A stretch of 64,000 bases of DNA from Tetramitus jugosus. Its lineage: Eukaryota > Heterolobosea > Eutetramitea > Acrasida > Vahlkampfiidae. Under the pieces are notes generated by a model. It did not search any database, was not told the origin of the DNA, and saw only the letters and a program-made list of their open reading frames with translations. The stretch covers positions 310,001-374,000 of the forward strand of contig OW569384.1 of NCBI GenBank assembly GCA_937625935.1, in the 5' to 3' direction. The position numbers were made by a program, and so were the translations under genes. Shown piece after piece: positions 47,485 to 57,676 of this stretch (positions within the stretch are counted from its first letter, which is position 1; the number at the start of each line of letters is the position of its first letter).

Positions 47485-49074
47485 TTAGAATAAATATCTT
47501 GTGGAGACATAAGCTCGAATATTATAGGCATGCTTAATTATCTTCTCCAAGTCCATGTTCTCAGCAGGCAAAAATCGCAAGAACAACCGGATCTCACTGT
47601 AGTCCAACTCCATCAATTCTTCCTGGAAATGTTGCAATATCGCTAAACATACATAGTAATGCAAATCGAAATCATCTGTCGCAAAGTATTGATCATAGAG
47701 TCGACAAACAAAATTCATTGGCAGTTCACGCGATAGCATGTACCGTATCCATGGATTTGCCCAATCATTTGGCTCAACTTCCTCTTGCTCAAAATAACGA
47801 TACAGATCGATTTGAGTCGATCGAAACAGTGTCATCAATTTACCAACAGATTGATTGAGTTCCAGACCAATTGGAAATCTCGGTAAAATCTTGTTCATGA
47901 ACGCTTCGAAACAATAGTAAATGTCATGCTCTACTCCATTCAATGCGTAAACAAATGGACATAATAAATCAATTAATCCAATATCAAAATTCTGTTGCAA
48001 GCTCTGGAGACATTGTATCTTTTGTTCGGTTTGCTCACTACCATGATTACTAGTGTGGCTTGTCGTGTTTTGCAACAAAAACACCAACAAAACATGCTCC
48101 ATCTGAATCAGAATACTCTTTTTGCGTTCTTCATCATCTTCATAATTCTGACCAAAATCATCTCCCATTAGTGTTCCACCACCACCACTCGCACTGTTCT
48201 CTCTAATGTTAATATTGACACTTCCTCCACTGATATTCGACTCCATCATATCACTCACATGTTTTCCCATGTTATTGTTATTATTATTACTACTGTTATC
48301 AATCATTTTTCCACTTGATTGACCTCCAGCACCACTACCATTACTACCATTACCACTACTACTACTACTACTGCCACCACTACTACTGTTACTATTACTC
48401 TTTGATGAATTCAATGAAACTCTCAATCTTTTCATCAAAAAATGTTTTTCATGATTCAAGCATGACTTAATCTTCATAAACAATTGCTTGTAATGAGGTA
48501 AACTCGTTGCATCATCACTCATCATCACCATCATCACAGTAGAGTTGCATCGATTGACATAACTCATTTTCAACTGCTTCAATCGAGTGACTTCTTGTGT
48601 CTTGTCAGAACTTGTTACACCCAATAGATATCTCCAGACTTGACCTCTCAGGGCATCAGGTATGCCGTGACGAGAGAGATCTTTGAGTCGATCCATGTCT
48701 ACATGAGTCTCTGCATCAATCAACTCTGTTAGCTCTCGTTCGACATCATTGTCTTCTATTGTTTTTCTATATTGTTGTTGTTGTTGTTGGTGTTGTTGCT
48801 GGTGGTGGTAGTGTGAAGAAGTGTGATGATGATGATGGTGTTGGAGGTGTGAAGGACTAATGTTGGTGGTCGTAGCTGTAGTGGACTTATTGGCGCCAAA
48901 AGTAATTGATTTTCCGGTAGGAGTATTGGAGGAGTAAGGATTGGCGGAGCGGCGAATTATGACCGGTTGGAGGAGAGAGGAGATGGTGGCGTTGTTGTGG
49001 TTGGTGGTGGTTGTTGTTGATATTCTGGGTGTGGTCGCCGCGCTCGTACGACCTCCAATCACTGAATGATCCAT
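47485..49074 (-). CDS. TBC-domain protein lacking catalytic fingers
   Basis: This is a 529-residue protein. The first ~105 residues are Thr/His/Gln-rich. The TBC domain begins with LSRHGIPDALRGQVWRYLLG and is interrupted by a Ser/Gly/Asn-rich insert (about 225-310). It resumes with QNFDIGLIDLLCPFVYAL, FEAFMNKILPRFPIG, DLYRYFEQEEVEPNDW, PWIRYMLSRELP and RLYDQYF. Active Rab GAPs use an Arg in IxxDxxR and a Gln in YxQ. Here the IxxDxxR site is not recognisable and the YxQGM site reads FDIGL, so GAP activity is doubtful. It may bind Rabs without hydrolysis. Confidence 0.75.
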   Translation of the reverse strand: MDHSVIGGRTSAATTPRISTTTTTNHNNATISSLLQPVIIRRSANPYSSNTPTGKSITFGANKSTTATTTNISPSHLQHHHHHHTSSHYHHQQQHQQQQQQYRKTIEDNDVERELTELIDAETHVDMDRLKDLSRHGIPDALRGQVWRYLLGVTSSDKTQEVTRLKQLKMSYVNRCNSTVMMVMMSDDATSLPHYKQLFMKIKSCLNHEKHFLMKRLRVSLNSSKSNSNSSSGGSSSSSSGNGSNGSGAGGQSSGKMIDNSSNNNNNNMGKHVSDMMESNISGGSVNINIRENSASGGGGTLMGDDFGQNYEDDEERKKSILIQMEHVLLVFLLQNTTSHTSNHGSEQTEQKIQCLQSLQQNFDIGLIDLLCPFVYALNGVEHDIYYCFEAFMNKILPRFPIGLELNQSVGKLMTLFRSTQIDLYRYFEQEEVEPNDWANPWIRYMLSRELPMNFVCRLYDQYFATDDFDLHYYVCLAILQHFQEELMELDYSEIRLFLRFLPAENMDLEKIIKHAYNIRAYVSTRYLF

Positions 49075-49208
49075 TTTTGTTGTTATTTCTTTTTTTTATG
49101 TGAGTTTTGTTTTCTGAACTTTTTGTTTCCCCTCTTTGAATCAAATTCATGGACATTGAGATGGCTATTGGATGATTTTTATTGTTAACAATGTGGGTCG
49201 CTGAGACC

Positions 49209-51224
49209 TTATGATTTTGTGAGCTTGATCTGTATTTCCTTCATCTTTTGCTCCAGCATGTCACTCTCTTCGTCAATGCATTGGAGAGATCTGAGATGGA
49301 CGTCGAGAATCCGAACAATCTTCTCCATTGCAGTGTTCATTCCTTCGCTCTTTAACGTGTTTTCGTACTTTTGATTCAATAGGTTGAGTGTGTTATTCAA
49401 TTGCTCGCTCATTGAATCGAGTTCATGATTGATGCTTTGAGCCATATTGTAGGTTTGTTGACGATACATGTCACTGTCAGATCTCTTCTGGTCAGTGAAT
49501 TTGCTAGCTCTCGATTCTAAAGTATTGAGTATAGTGTCCAAGGATTCTTGTTGAGATTTAATGGCCTCAATCTGGTTCTTCAAATCCTTTTGTGAGGAGT
49601 TGACACGGCCAGATTGCTCGCACAAAGCTGACAACATCTTCTCACTATCGAGAATTTCTTTGTCCCATTGATAGACTTGAGCAGCAAATTCATGGAAGTC
49701 TTCCACATCTTGCTTCAACTCGGTGTTCCAATTATCAATGATCGAATTCACGGACAAGTGACTGAGACTGGTTCTAGGAGGTTCGTTCTTGATTGTAGAG
49801 GCAGTAGTCTTTGTTGGTTGGGTTGTTGTGGTTGAGAATCCTAGTGGCGCAGAAGTAGTAGTAGTGGATTCTGTGGATGGTTTGGTTGTGTCGGCAGTCT
49901 TGTCACCAAAGCCAAATGAAGAAGCAGTGGTGCTTGTTTGCTCCGATGAAGGCTTGTCTGCTCCAAAGCTGAATGATCCACCGGACGATCCTCCTGTAGT
50001 TGTTGTTGAGGCTGGTGCAGTTGTACTGAGCTTGTCTCCAAAGCCAAAACCTGTTGTTGAACTGGTTGATACTGGTGGCTTATCAGTACTATCGGATCCG
50101 AAGCTGAATGATCCACCAGAAGAACCTGTAGTTGTTGTTGATGGTGCAGTTGTACTAGGCTTATCTCCAAAGCTAAAACCAGTAGAGCTGGCTGCAGGCT
50201 TATCTGTTGTTGTTGCACCACTGCCAAACAGAGTAGTTGTTGCAGAGTCAGAAGTAGATGATGGTTGTCCAAAGCTAAATGACCCACCTGATGTTGTTGC
50301 TGTGGTAGATGCAGGTGGCACAGTCGTTGTCTTTACGCCAAAGTCTCCAAAATTCAGAGCAGTAGGTGTGGCCTTTGGAGCTGGTTCTCCAGATGTTGGT
50401 TTATCACTTGCTCCTCCAAAGCTAAAACTACCACCACTGGTTGCTCCGGTTGTAGTACTTGTAGTTGTGGCGGCAGGCTTATTACCAAAGTCAAATGATG
50501 ATGATCCGAATGATGCCGTGGATGATGGTGCTGTAGTTGATGTAGTGTCTTTGACGCCGCCAAGAGGTCCCAAGCTAAATGATCCACCACTAGTTGTTGT
50601 AGAAGTAGGTGGTGCATTGAAAGAGAATCCACTGCCTGCTGTAGAAGTAGGTGCAGTAGTTGATGGAGCTGATGTTGTAGTAGTTGTTGGTGCTCCACTG
50701 CCAAACAAGGTATCAGTGGCTGATGATGATGGACCTAAACCAGATGATCCAAAGGAGAAACCAGTAGATGTTGCAGGTGCAGGTGCACTGGTTGATGATG
50801 TTGTTGATGCCGCTGAAGGTTGTCCAAAAGCGAATCCACCACTACTACCACCACTACTGCCTCCAAAAGTAAAAGTACTGTCTGTTGGACCTCCTAAAAA
50901 TGATGAAGTTGCTGGTTTGGTTTTTTTTGTGCTCGATTCGTCTAGAGCAGAACTTGTTCGTTTTGCGGATGGTGCTGCGAAAGCTCCCGTGTCTCCCATT
51001 GCAAATCCACCGAATGAAGAAGGTGCGGTTGATGATGTTGTTGATGATGGTGGTGCTGTACCAAAAGAAAAACTCGTTCCTGCTGTTCCACTGGCTCCTG
51101 TTGGAGCTCCAGTTGTTGTTGAGGTTGTAGATGTGGGCTGACCAAAAGAAAAGCTTGGTGGTGCTGTGGATGAACCAGTGGTATTAGTGGAGAAACCACT
51201 ACCTCCAAAGTTGAAACCTGACAT
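49209..51224 (-). CDS. NUP62: FG-repeat nucleoporin Nsp1/Nup62
   Basis: This is a 671-residue protein. Residues 1-480 are Thr/Ser/Gly/Ala-rich with many FSFG, GFG and FGFGDK repeats, the disordered mesh that binds importins. Residues about 495-671 form the coiled-coil Nsp1_C region (LSVNSIIDNWNTELKQDVE, FHEFAAQVYQWDKEIL, LDVHLRSLQCIDEESDMLE). That region anchors the protein in the Nup62-Nup58-Nup54 complex of the pore centre. Repeat bias creates a long open frame on the opposite strand (49789-51141) that is not a gene. Together with Dbp5 and the SMPD4 homologue it is one of three pore-linked genes in the window. Confidence 0.9.
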   Translation of the reverse strand: MSGFNFGGSGFSTNTTGSSTAPPSFSFGQPTSTTSTTTGAPTGASGTAGTSFSFGTAPPSSTTSSTAPSSFGGFAMGDTGAFAAPSAKRTSSALDESSTKKTKPATSSFLGGPTDSTFTFGGSSGGSSGGFAFGQPSAASTTSSTSAPAPATSTGFSFGSSGLGPSSSATDTLFGSGAPTTTTTSAPSTTAPTSTAGSGFSFNAPPTSTTTSGGSFSLGPLGGVKDTTSTTAPSSTASFGSSSFDFGNKPAATTTSTTTGATSGGSFSFGGASDKPTSGEPAPKATPTALNFGDFGVKTTTVPPASTTATTSGGSFSFGQPSSTSDSATTTLFGSGATTTDKPAASSTGFSFGDKPSTTAPSTTTTGSSGGSFSFGSDSTDKPPVSTSSTTGFGFGDKLSTTAPASTTTTGGSSGGSFSFGADKPSSEQTSTTASSFGFGDKTADTTKPSTESTTTTSAPLGFSTTTTQPTKTTASTIKNEPPRTSLSHLSVNSIIDNWNTELKQDVEDFHEFAAQVYQWDKEILDSEKMLSALCEQSGRVNSSQKDLKNQIEAIKSQQESLDTILNTLESRASKFTDQKRSDSDMYRQQTYNMAQSINHELDSMSEQLNNTLNLLNQKYENTLKSEGMNTAMEKIVRILDVHLRSLQCIDEESDMLEQKMKEIQIKLTKS

Positions 51225-51435
51225 GATTTATTGATTATGATCAGTAAGCTTTCAATGATGAGAGTTATCGTATTTTTGGACAGGTGAATTTTTTTGCGTG
51301 TGCAAAAGAGCGCCAATTCAATTTGTCTTCGTTTTTGTTGTAAGTTCATTGAGTTGGATGAAGCGCCGCAATCGAAAAAGCATTTTCACCCGACAACAAA
51401 AACAAATTTCAATCAACACAATCATATCGAGAGCC

Positions 51436-52686
51436 ATGCACTGCATTATTAGTCGAAACCGAAAGCAATTGACTCACCATCTCCTGAAACATCAGCCACA
51501 ACTCTTCCGTACTCCTTCTCTCCGTCACTCCTCCACCAATACTCCGATTGAACCATCGGAAGAATACAAAAAGAGTTTACAGGAATGTCAAACGAGGAAT
51601 CACCGCGCCATTAACATGATTCACCGACACGTACAATGTCAATTGAGTTCATTTGTGGTAGCTGACACCTCTGCACCCAACATTAAGAGCACCAACGTTC
51701 CTTATGCTCTCTTCCCTAAGCAAAAGAAGGAATTGTACTTTGATCCGTCTCAACAAGAACTCGCCACAGAAAAACCAACAACAACGGCCATTCCCAGCAA
51801 GCACAAACCAAGCTCCAAATCCAAAAAAGCTTCAGCTCCTTCTTCGACTGCTAATTCTTCTGCTTCTTCTGCTTCTTCTGCCGAATCAGAGCAAAATGGC
51901 AACACTGCACAAATCAACCATCAAAAAGTAGTGTACACAGAGTTGGATCACTATGAAATGGTGTTTTGTGTGAAAAAGGACTCACAGCACGTGGAGAATT
52001 TGGCACATGTGGACAATGTGTTTCAAACAGGAAACTCAGAGTTGGTCCAGTTGGACAGCAATGGTGTACTGATTGATAATAAGCCTGATTTTTATTCGAC
52101 CATGGTGAGTATGACGTTTGGTTTGGCTGATCCAAAATTGACTTCACTGTTTCGTAATATTGAGTTGCTTCCACCGAGAACAGTCTTGTGTGGGGATGTG
52201 CAGTATGTGCCCGATGGTTCCAAAGCGTTTTCTTCGCTGTGGAAAGAGTACTTTAGACCTCATCCGAATGTGGCGTACGAACTGAGAATGGATCAAGTGA
52301 AAATGTATCGTTTGAGCAATGTGAGATCTGTTCACTTTATGGATTTGTCAATGAAAATGTTGCCTATTGAATCTTTGCCATCGTTTGTTCAAATGAAGGC
52401 AGATGGATTGCCAGGCGCTAGACACATGATCCACAAGTTGAACTCTCAACCAGCACTGTTGAACAAGGTGACCTCGAAAATCTACAATTTACAGATTGGC
52501 AGTGCATTTGTATTCGATATTGATCAGTGCGGAATCAGAGTATTGGGAAGACCAATGATCAAGGACGAGAATCAACAAACAGTTGAATCAGAGCAATGGA
52601 ACGAGTATTATCTCGATTTTGGCTACATCGTTGACAACGAACCAAAATTGACCAACTTTTTCATGCAAGTTCAATCAGTCATATAA
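51436..52686 (+). CDS. Putative mitochondrial split-barrel (PNPOx/HugZ-like) protein
   Basis: This 416-residue protein is counted from MHCIISRNRK; the frame is open upstream to 51298. The first ~50 residues are rich in Arg, His, Ser and Leu with no acids, as in mitochondrial presequences. A Lys/Ser/Ala linker follows (about 120-155). The C-terminal part has a strand-turn pattern like FMN-binding split barrels: PPRTVLCGDVQYV, then WKEYFRPHPNVAYEL, VKMYRLSNVRSVHFMD. That resembles the RxTLxG...HP...fxlyRl order of HugZ and glutamyl-tRNA-reductase-binding proteins. Ligand residues cannot be confirmed by eye, so the family call is tentative. Confidence 0.5.
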   Translation: MHCIISRNRKQLTHHLLKHQPQLFRTPSLRHSSTNTPIEPSEEYKKSLQECQTRNHRAINMIHRHVQCQLSSFVVADTSAPNIKSTNVPYALFPKQKKELYFDPSQQELATEKPTTTAIPSKHKPSSKSKKASAPSSTANSSASSASSAESEQNGNTAQINHQKVVYTELDHYEMVFCVKKDSQHVENLAHVDNVFQTGNSELVQLDSNGVLIDNKPDFYSTMVSMTFGLADPKLTSLFRNIELLPPRTVLCGDVQYVPDGSKAFSSLWKEYFRPHPNVAYELRMDQVKMYRLSNVRSVHFMDLSMKMLPIESLPSFVQMKADGLPGARHMIHKLNSQPALLNKVTSKIYNLQIGSAFVFDIDQCGIRVLGRPMIKDENQQTVESEQWNEYYLDFGYIVDNEPKLTNFFMQVQSVI

Positions 52687-52724
52687 ATTCGAAGGGTAAT
52701 AATTTAAGTTGTTTATGAAATGTT

Positions 52725-53954
52725 TTAGATTTTACAAGAAGAAGCCAGGTACTTGTCAAAGCCCAGCTGATTCATCATGTTACAGAATCCAGAAGAAAAG
52801 TTTTCAGCAAACAGGTGCACAATCTTCGCAGGAATTACGTCGTCCAAATCCTCGTCATCCAGACCCATCATGCCTAGTTCTTCGCCGACACGTTGCATCA
52901 CATCAATCAACGCCTGGCAACTAATACCGTACAATTCTTGAATACATAGAATTTCGTGCAACGTGCTCACAGTATCCGTACTAATGAACGATGATTGATA
53001 CTTTGGCGAGTTCTTTGATGATTCTGTTGCCTCCTTTAACTTTGCTTCCTCTTCTTCACTCACTGCTGCTTGATGTGCTGCTGCACTCTCCTCACCCAAC
53101 TCCTCCTCATTCTTATCTTCTTCTTCGTGATCTTCATGAAGATCTTCCTCGTCATCATCTGCATAGCTATAGTCATCATCGTCTTCACTGCATGTCACAC
53201 TGCTCCTCGTTGATGACATTTCACTATCAGTGGATCGCGCAGACGTCTTATCTTCACTCGGGTGAGACGCCTCTATCCTTGATCCTCTTCTATTTTGTCT
53301 GCTCCTCATCAATCTTCTCTTTTCATTCTCTTCCTGCTTCTTCTGTCGTAACTGGTGCAATTGATTGACTCTAACAACCATTCCTGCACTAAACAATCTG
53401 ACGAACCAATCACTGAACGCCTGTTTTCCATTCTCTGAACTAATTTGTTTCCACATGTGTAACGTACACTGAGCTTGAATCTCACTCTTGAAGCTCTGTT
53501 GATCAATCCATTGGTTCGAACTCGATTGATTCGAAATGTCCAACAGCGAAGCAAGACCCAGACTTAATTTTCCGCCTGTTGCACCACCAATCTGATTGTT
53601 CTCTGCATGAGCACCACCAGCAGCAGTCGCCACATTGGCACTATTATTGTTATTGTTCATATTGGGAGAAGTGACTTGAACGCACCAATGAGAAAATTTG
53701 ATCAAATCGTCCATTGAAAATTTTCCATTCTTGTCAACGTCGAGCATGAACAGAACGGCCAACCTTCGGAAATCAATGGGATAGTTTTCGAGTGATTGAA
53801 GCTTCTTGGCTTCGTCTACAGTCAGATATTCGATACCGCCACTGTTACTATTAAAGTTACTACCATTGTTATTACTGTTGGAAGCTTTTTTGCTGACTCT
53901 TTCAAATTCGGATTCAATGTGTTGTTCACGTATGATAGAGTCCACGTTGCCCAT
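52725..53954 (-). CDS. EF-hand protein, possibly N-myristoylated
   Basis: This is a 409-residue protein. It begins MGNVDSIIRE, a candidate N-myristoylation start. One clear EF-hand loop, DVDKNGKFSMDDL, lies near residue 75 after the PIDFRRLAVLFML helix. A Lys/Arg-rich segment (about 215-235) and a strongly acidic Ser/Glu/Asp stretch (about 245-320) follow. The C-terminus is helical and looks conserved (LCIQELYGISCQALIDVM, FAENFSSGFCNMMNQLG). It is likely a membrane-associated calcium-responsive protein. No closer family was recognised. Confidence 0.6.
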   Translation of the reverse strand: MGNVDSIIREQHIESEFERVSKKASNSNNNGSNFNSNSGGIEYLTVDEAKKLQSLENYPIDFRRLAVLFMLDVDKNGKFSMDDLIKFSHWCVQVTSPNMNNNNNSANVATAAGGAHAENNQIGGATGGKLSLGLASLLDISNQSSSNQWIDQQSFKSEIQAQCTLHMWKQISSENGKQAFSDWFVRLFSAGMVVRVNQLHQLRQKKQEENEKRRLMRSRQNRRGSRIEASHPSEDKTSARSTDSEMSSTRSSVTCSEDDDDYSYADDDEEDLHEDHEEEDKNEEELGEESAAAHQAAVSEEEEAKLKEATESSKNSPKYQSSFISTDTVSTLHEILCIQELYGISCQALIDVMQRVGEELGMMGLDDEDLDDVIPAKIVHLFAENFSSGFCNMMNQLGFDKYLASSCKI

Positions 53955-54206
53955 TATTTTCTTATAGTGTACAGAGGTGATGGTTTTTTGTTTGTTGTTT
54001 GTTGTTTTTTGATTCTCTGTGCGACCGTTGTTTGATGTTCATATCGGCAGCGGAGAAGGATGATTTTGGATGGGTGACAAGGCGTGAAAACAGTTTCGCC
54101 GTCAATCCGAATTCAAGCGATTTCTGGAACGCGGCACAAGAAAAACAGAGAAAGCTGTTGTTTTGTGCCCTTGTGAAAACCAACATACAGATCAATAATT
54201 ATCATC

Positions 54207-56625
54207 ATGTCTCAAGAAAATCAATTGTTCTCCCAGGCAGACAAACGATACTCTCAATTGAGAAACAGATCAACCAACAATGGAGAAACTGTTGCTGATG
54301 ACGAGGAAATGTACGTCAAAACTTGTACTTTTTTTTTGAGTCTGTTCAAACGAGTCAACAATGATGAGTGCTCACACACACTGTTTATTCTTCCTAAAAA
54401 AAATATACGGGTATATAGAAATCCAAATGATGTGTTGCGGATTCTGGTTGCAACAGACAATCACTTGGGATACATGGAGAGAGATCGTGTCAGAAAACAT
54501 GACTCATTTATTACAATGCAAGAAATTTTGGAGGTTGCAAAGGAACAAAAAGTTGATTTCATATTGCATGGTGGTGACTTGTTCCATGAGAATAAGCCCA
54601 GTCGTGAAACATTGCACAAAACAATTGAATTGTTCAGAAAGTATTGTTGTGGTGATGAACCTGTGCCACTGGTGATTCACAGTGATCAAAAAATGAATTT
54701 TCAGAGCAAGTATGTGAACAAGAAATCAATTGATTGACCATTTTAACTTTGCATTCTTATTTGTTTATGCTGGTGGTGATATTAATCGAAAAATGAAAAA
54801 CTACAGTTTTGGAACAGTGAATTATGAGGATCCAAATTTCAACATTTCGTTGCCAGTGTTTGCAATTCATGGCAATCATGATGATCCAACAGGAGAGAAT
54901 GGATTGTCTGCCATGGATCTCTTATCTGTCACCAATCTGATCAATTATTTTGGAAAGACTGACAATATCGATGACATTCATATAAAACCGGTTTTACTGT
55001 CAAAGGGCAGCACAAAGGTCGCACTCTACGGAATGGGGTGGATCAAGGACGAAAGACTGTATCGAACATTTGAGCAGAAACATGTGAAATTTTATAGACC
55101 ATCACAGTCCAAGGATGATTGGTTCAATCTGTTTGTTCTTCATCAGAACAGACACCAACATCACTCAAAGAAGGCGAACATCTCTGATTCTATGCTCCGA
55201 GGATTCTTTGACGTGGTGATTTGGGGTCATGAACATGAACAGCAAGTGGTGCCAACAAAGAGTGCTGAAGGCAATTTTGATGTGATGCAACCTGGAAGCT
55301 CTATTGTAACATCGTTGTCCCCAGAGGAATCCAAACAGAAGAAGATTGCAGTTCTCGAAATTTACAAGGATCAATACCGTTGTGTACCCATCGATCTAAA
55401 GACAGTTCGACCTTTTGCTATGAATGCCATCAGTTTGCAAGATTTTGATGAATTGGATGATGAGAGAAATAATCCTGAAGAAATTGCTGACTTTTTGGCG
55501 AGCAAAGTGGAAGAACTTATCGAGGAAGCGAATGATCGATTACCTCCAACTAATATTCTACAAAAGTATCCCTCACTAAAGCTACCTCTGATCCGATTAA
55601 AGGTTGACTACAGTGGTGGATATGCTTCCATTAATCCTCAGCGATTTGGTCAACGTTTCATTGACAAAGTGGCAAATCCTTCCGACTTGTTGATTCTCTC
55701 TCGATCAAAAACAAGAAAGACTACAAAAGGAAAAGCTAGCGACGAGCCTCAAGCTACCAAGGAAGAAATTATTAGTGCCATTGTATCTGGAAAGAATGTT
55801 GGTGGAGACTTTATCGCAGGCAACACTGCCACCGATGGTATTACGATCGATGATTTAGTTGCAGAATTCCTAAAACAAGATAACGGTCTGGATATGATCA
55901 ACGAATTACAGTTGGCAGATGCTGTTGTAGATTATGTGGAAAAGGAGGAAACTCACTCGATCAACGATTTTATTGAGCGACAAATTAAGGAAGTCAGAAA
56001 GCGATTGTGGAAAGACAGTAAGAAGCTGTTACAAGACAATGAAACAACTACTATCGAAGAAAAAGATATTGAGGAACTCGTGCACAACTATGCCGAGCAA
56101 CAAAAAGCAACGATGGAGCTTCGATCTGACAAAAGAAGAGCAAACCGTGCCAGCAAAGGATTAGAACACGACGAAGAAGATGAAGAGGAAGAAGTACCAC
56201 GCAAGGGTAAGAACAAGAAGAAGGTTGACAGTGATGAAGAAGAATTCGAATCTGCTTTGGCCTCTGTGAAGAATGAGAGATCAGATGAAGAAGAAACGAC
56301 GACCCGAGGACGAGGAAAGACCACAACAAGAGGCAGAGGACGAGGCAGAGGAGCCAAGTCAACCTCAACAAGAAAAAAGAAGGTTGACTCTGACGAAGAT
56401 GAGGACGACGACTACGAAGAAGAAGAAGAGATCAAACCAAAGAAGACCACAAGAGGCAGAGCTGCTGCATCCTCTTCCAAATCAAAGGCTGCAGCAACCA
56501 AGAAGAGAAAGGCTCCATCATCAGACGATGAAGTCATCGCCCTGGATGACTCAGACGAGGAAGCACCTCCACCAGTCAAGAGAAGGAGAGCCACCACCAA
56601 AAAACCAACTTTCAAACCCTTGTAA
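54207..56625 (+). CDS. MRE11: DNA double-strand break nuclease MRE11
   Basis: Three exons: 54207-54310, 54419-54709 and 54807-56625; product 737 residues. Intron 1 (GTACGT...TATAG) is a multiple of three and open, so reading through would add 36 false residues. Splicing yields [20 protein letters not shown]. Intron 2 (GTATGT...CTACAG) joins NFQS to [15 protein letters not shown]. Phosphoesterase motifs: DNHLG, GGDLF, HGNHDDP, GHEHE. MRE11 trims DNA ends in the MRN complex and activates checkpoint signalling. The C-terminus has an Arg-Gly run (GRGRGRG), known as a methylation site in animal MRE11, between acidic and basic stretches. Confidence 0.95.
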
Positions 56626-56734
56626 AATCAAACATCTTTTATTGGCACATACGTTGTTGTATCCATTGAAACCTGTCAACTTGACAAGGCTCAGAGGATC
56701 CAAAACACAAAAAATCTGACCAACAACAAAAACC

Positions 56735-57475
56735 ATGTCAACAACCATACCGAGCGAATCAACAACACCAACAATCAACAACATCAATGACCTTGAATCA
56801 ACGTTAGCCAACGGATTGCTTCACATCTTGGAACCACTCGCAGCAGAATACGATCAACACATTCGATCCATTCAACTTGCTCAAGCCAATCTCGCCTCTC
56901 AAATCGACTCACTTCAGCAAGTCATCACACTGTGCAACTCTGAGACTGTGGCATTCATCGACGTTCAGCCCCATCTCGTCAAATTGGCACTCACCAAAAA
57001 AAAAGTGGCCAACAATGCTTCTGTGCTATCCATCATCAATGAACGGTTGAATCGATTGATACGCCTCAGTAGAAACAAGTTTCCTGAGATGGCTCACTTG
57101 TATGAACAGGAAAAGCTAAAGAAACTACAACAACTACAACAACAAGCAGTGTCCATGCCACCATTGAATGATGATGTCTTGAACACAGAAGAAGAGCAAG
57201 AAGAGCAGACATCGCTCAGAAATGAACCCACGACGACGATAACAACAACAACAACAAGCAATGAAGATGAAAAAGCGTATGAAGAGGTTGTGACTACTAT
57301 GGAAGAACAAGACACAAGCGAAACGACCCATCTAGATGAAGAAGCAGCAACCAACAATGACAACAACACTGTAACAACACTACCACAAGAAGAAGAAGAA
57401 GAGGAACGACAACAAGAAGCTCCCAATTCTTCTTCACAGGAAGAGCAACAAGATGAAGAAAATGCCCAACAATAA
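56735..57475 (+). CDS. SNAPIN: Snapin homologue (BLOC-1/BORC subunit)
   Basis: This is a 246-residue protein. Residues about 25-115 are a coiled coil that follows Snapin closely: NGLLHILEPLAAEYDQHI, LASQIDSLQQVI, FIDVQPHLVKLALTKKKV and SIINERLNRL, parallel to GLLxLLxPxVQQLDxHV and DLDPYVKKL in the animal protein. Snapin is shared by BLOC-1 and BORC, which control endosome sorting and lysosome position. The remaining half is an acidic Glu/Gln/Thr-rich tail absent from animal Snapin (136 residues). The ORF is intronless. Assignment is by pattern. Confidence 0.75.
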   Translation: MSTTIPSESTTPTINNINDLESTLANGLLHILEPLAAEYDQHIRSIQLAQANLASQIDSLQQVITLCNSETVAFIDVQPHLVKLALTKKKVANNASVLSIINERLNRLIRLSRNKFPEMAHLYEQEKLKKLQQLQQQAVSMPPLNDDVLNTEEEQEEQTSLRNEPTTTITTTTTSNEDEKAYEEVVTTMEEQDTSETTHLDEEAATNNDNNTVTTLPQEEEEEERQQEAPNSSSQEEQQDEENAQQ

Positions 57476-57676
57476 AACACATGAATACCGACCAAGGTTC
57501 ACTTGCGTGTCGTCATTGTGTTCCCTTCGAACATGTGCCTCGAACGCATTTTTGTGAATGGTGGTGGGGATCAAATTGGAGCGCTTGAACAACAAAATCA
57601 AACAACGAAAAAAGAAAACAAGACTCCAAAAAAATCAGTCATAATCATCATTCAATCATCTGATTAATAATAATAA

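Noticed and set aside
49789-51141. A 450-codon open frame on the plus strand
   Set aside because: It is the antisense of the FG-repeat region of the Nup62 gene. The repetitive codons keep the other frames open, and the translation is a Val/Pro/Asp-rich shadow of the repeats.
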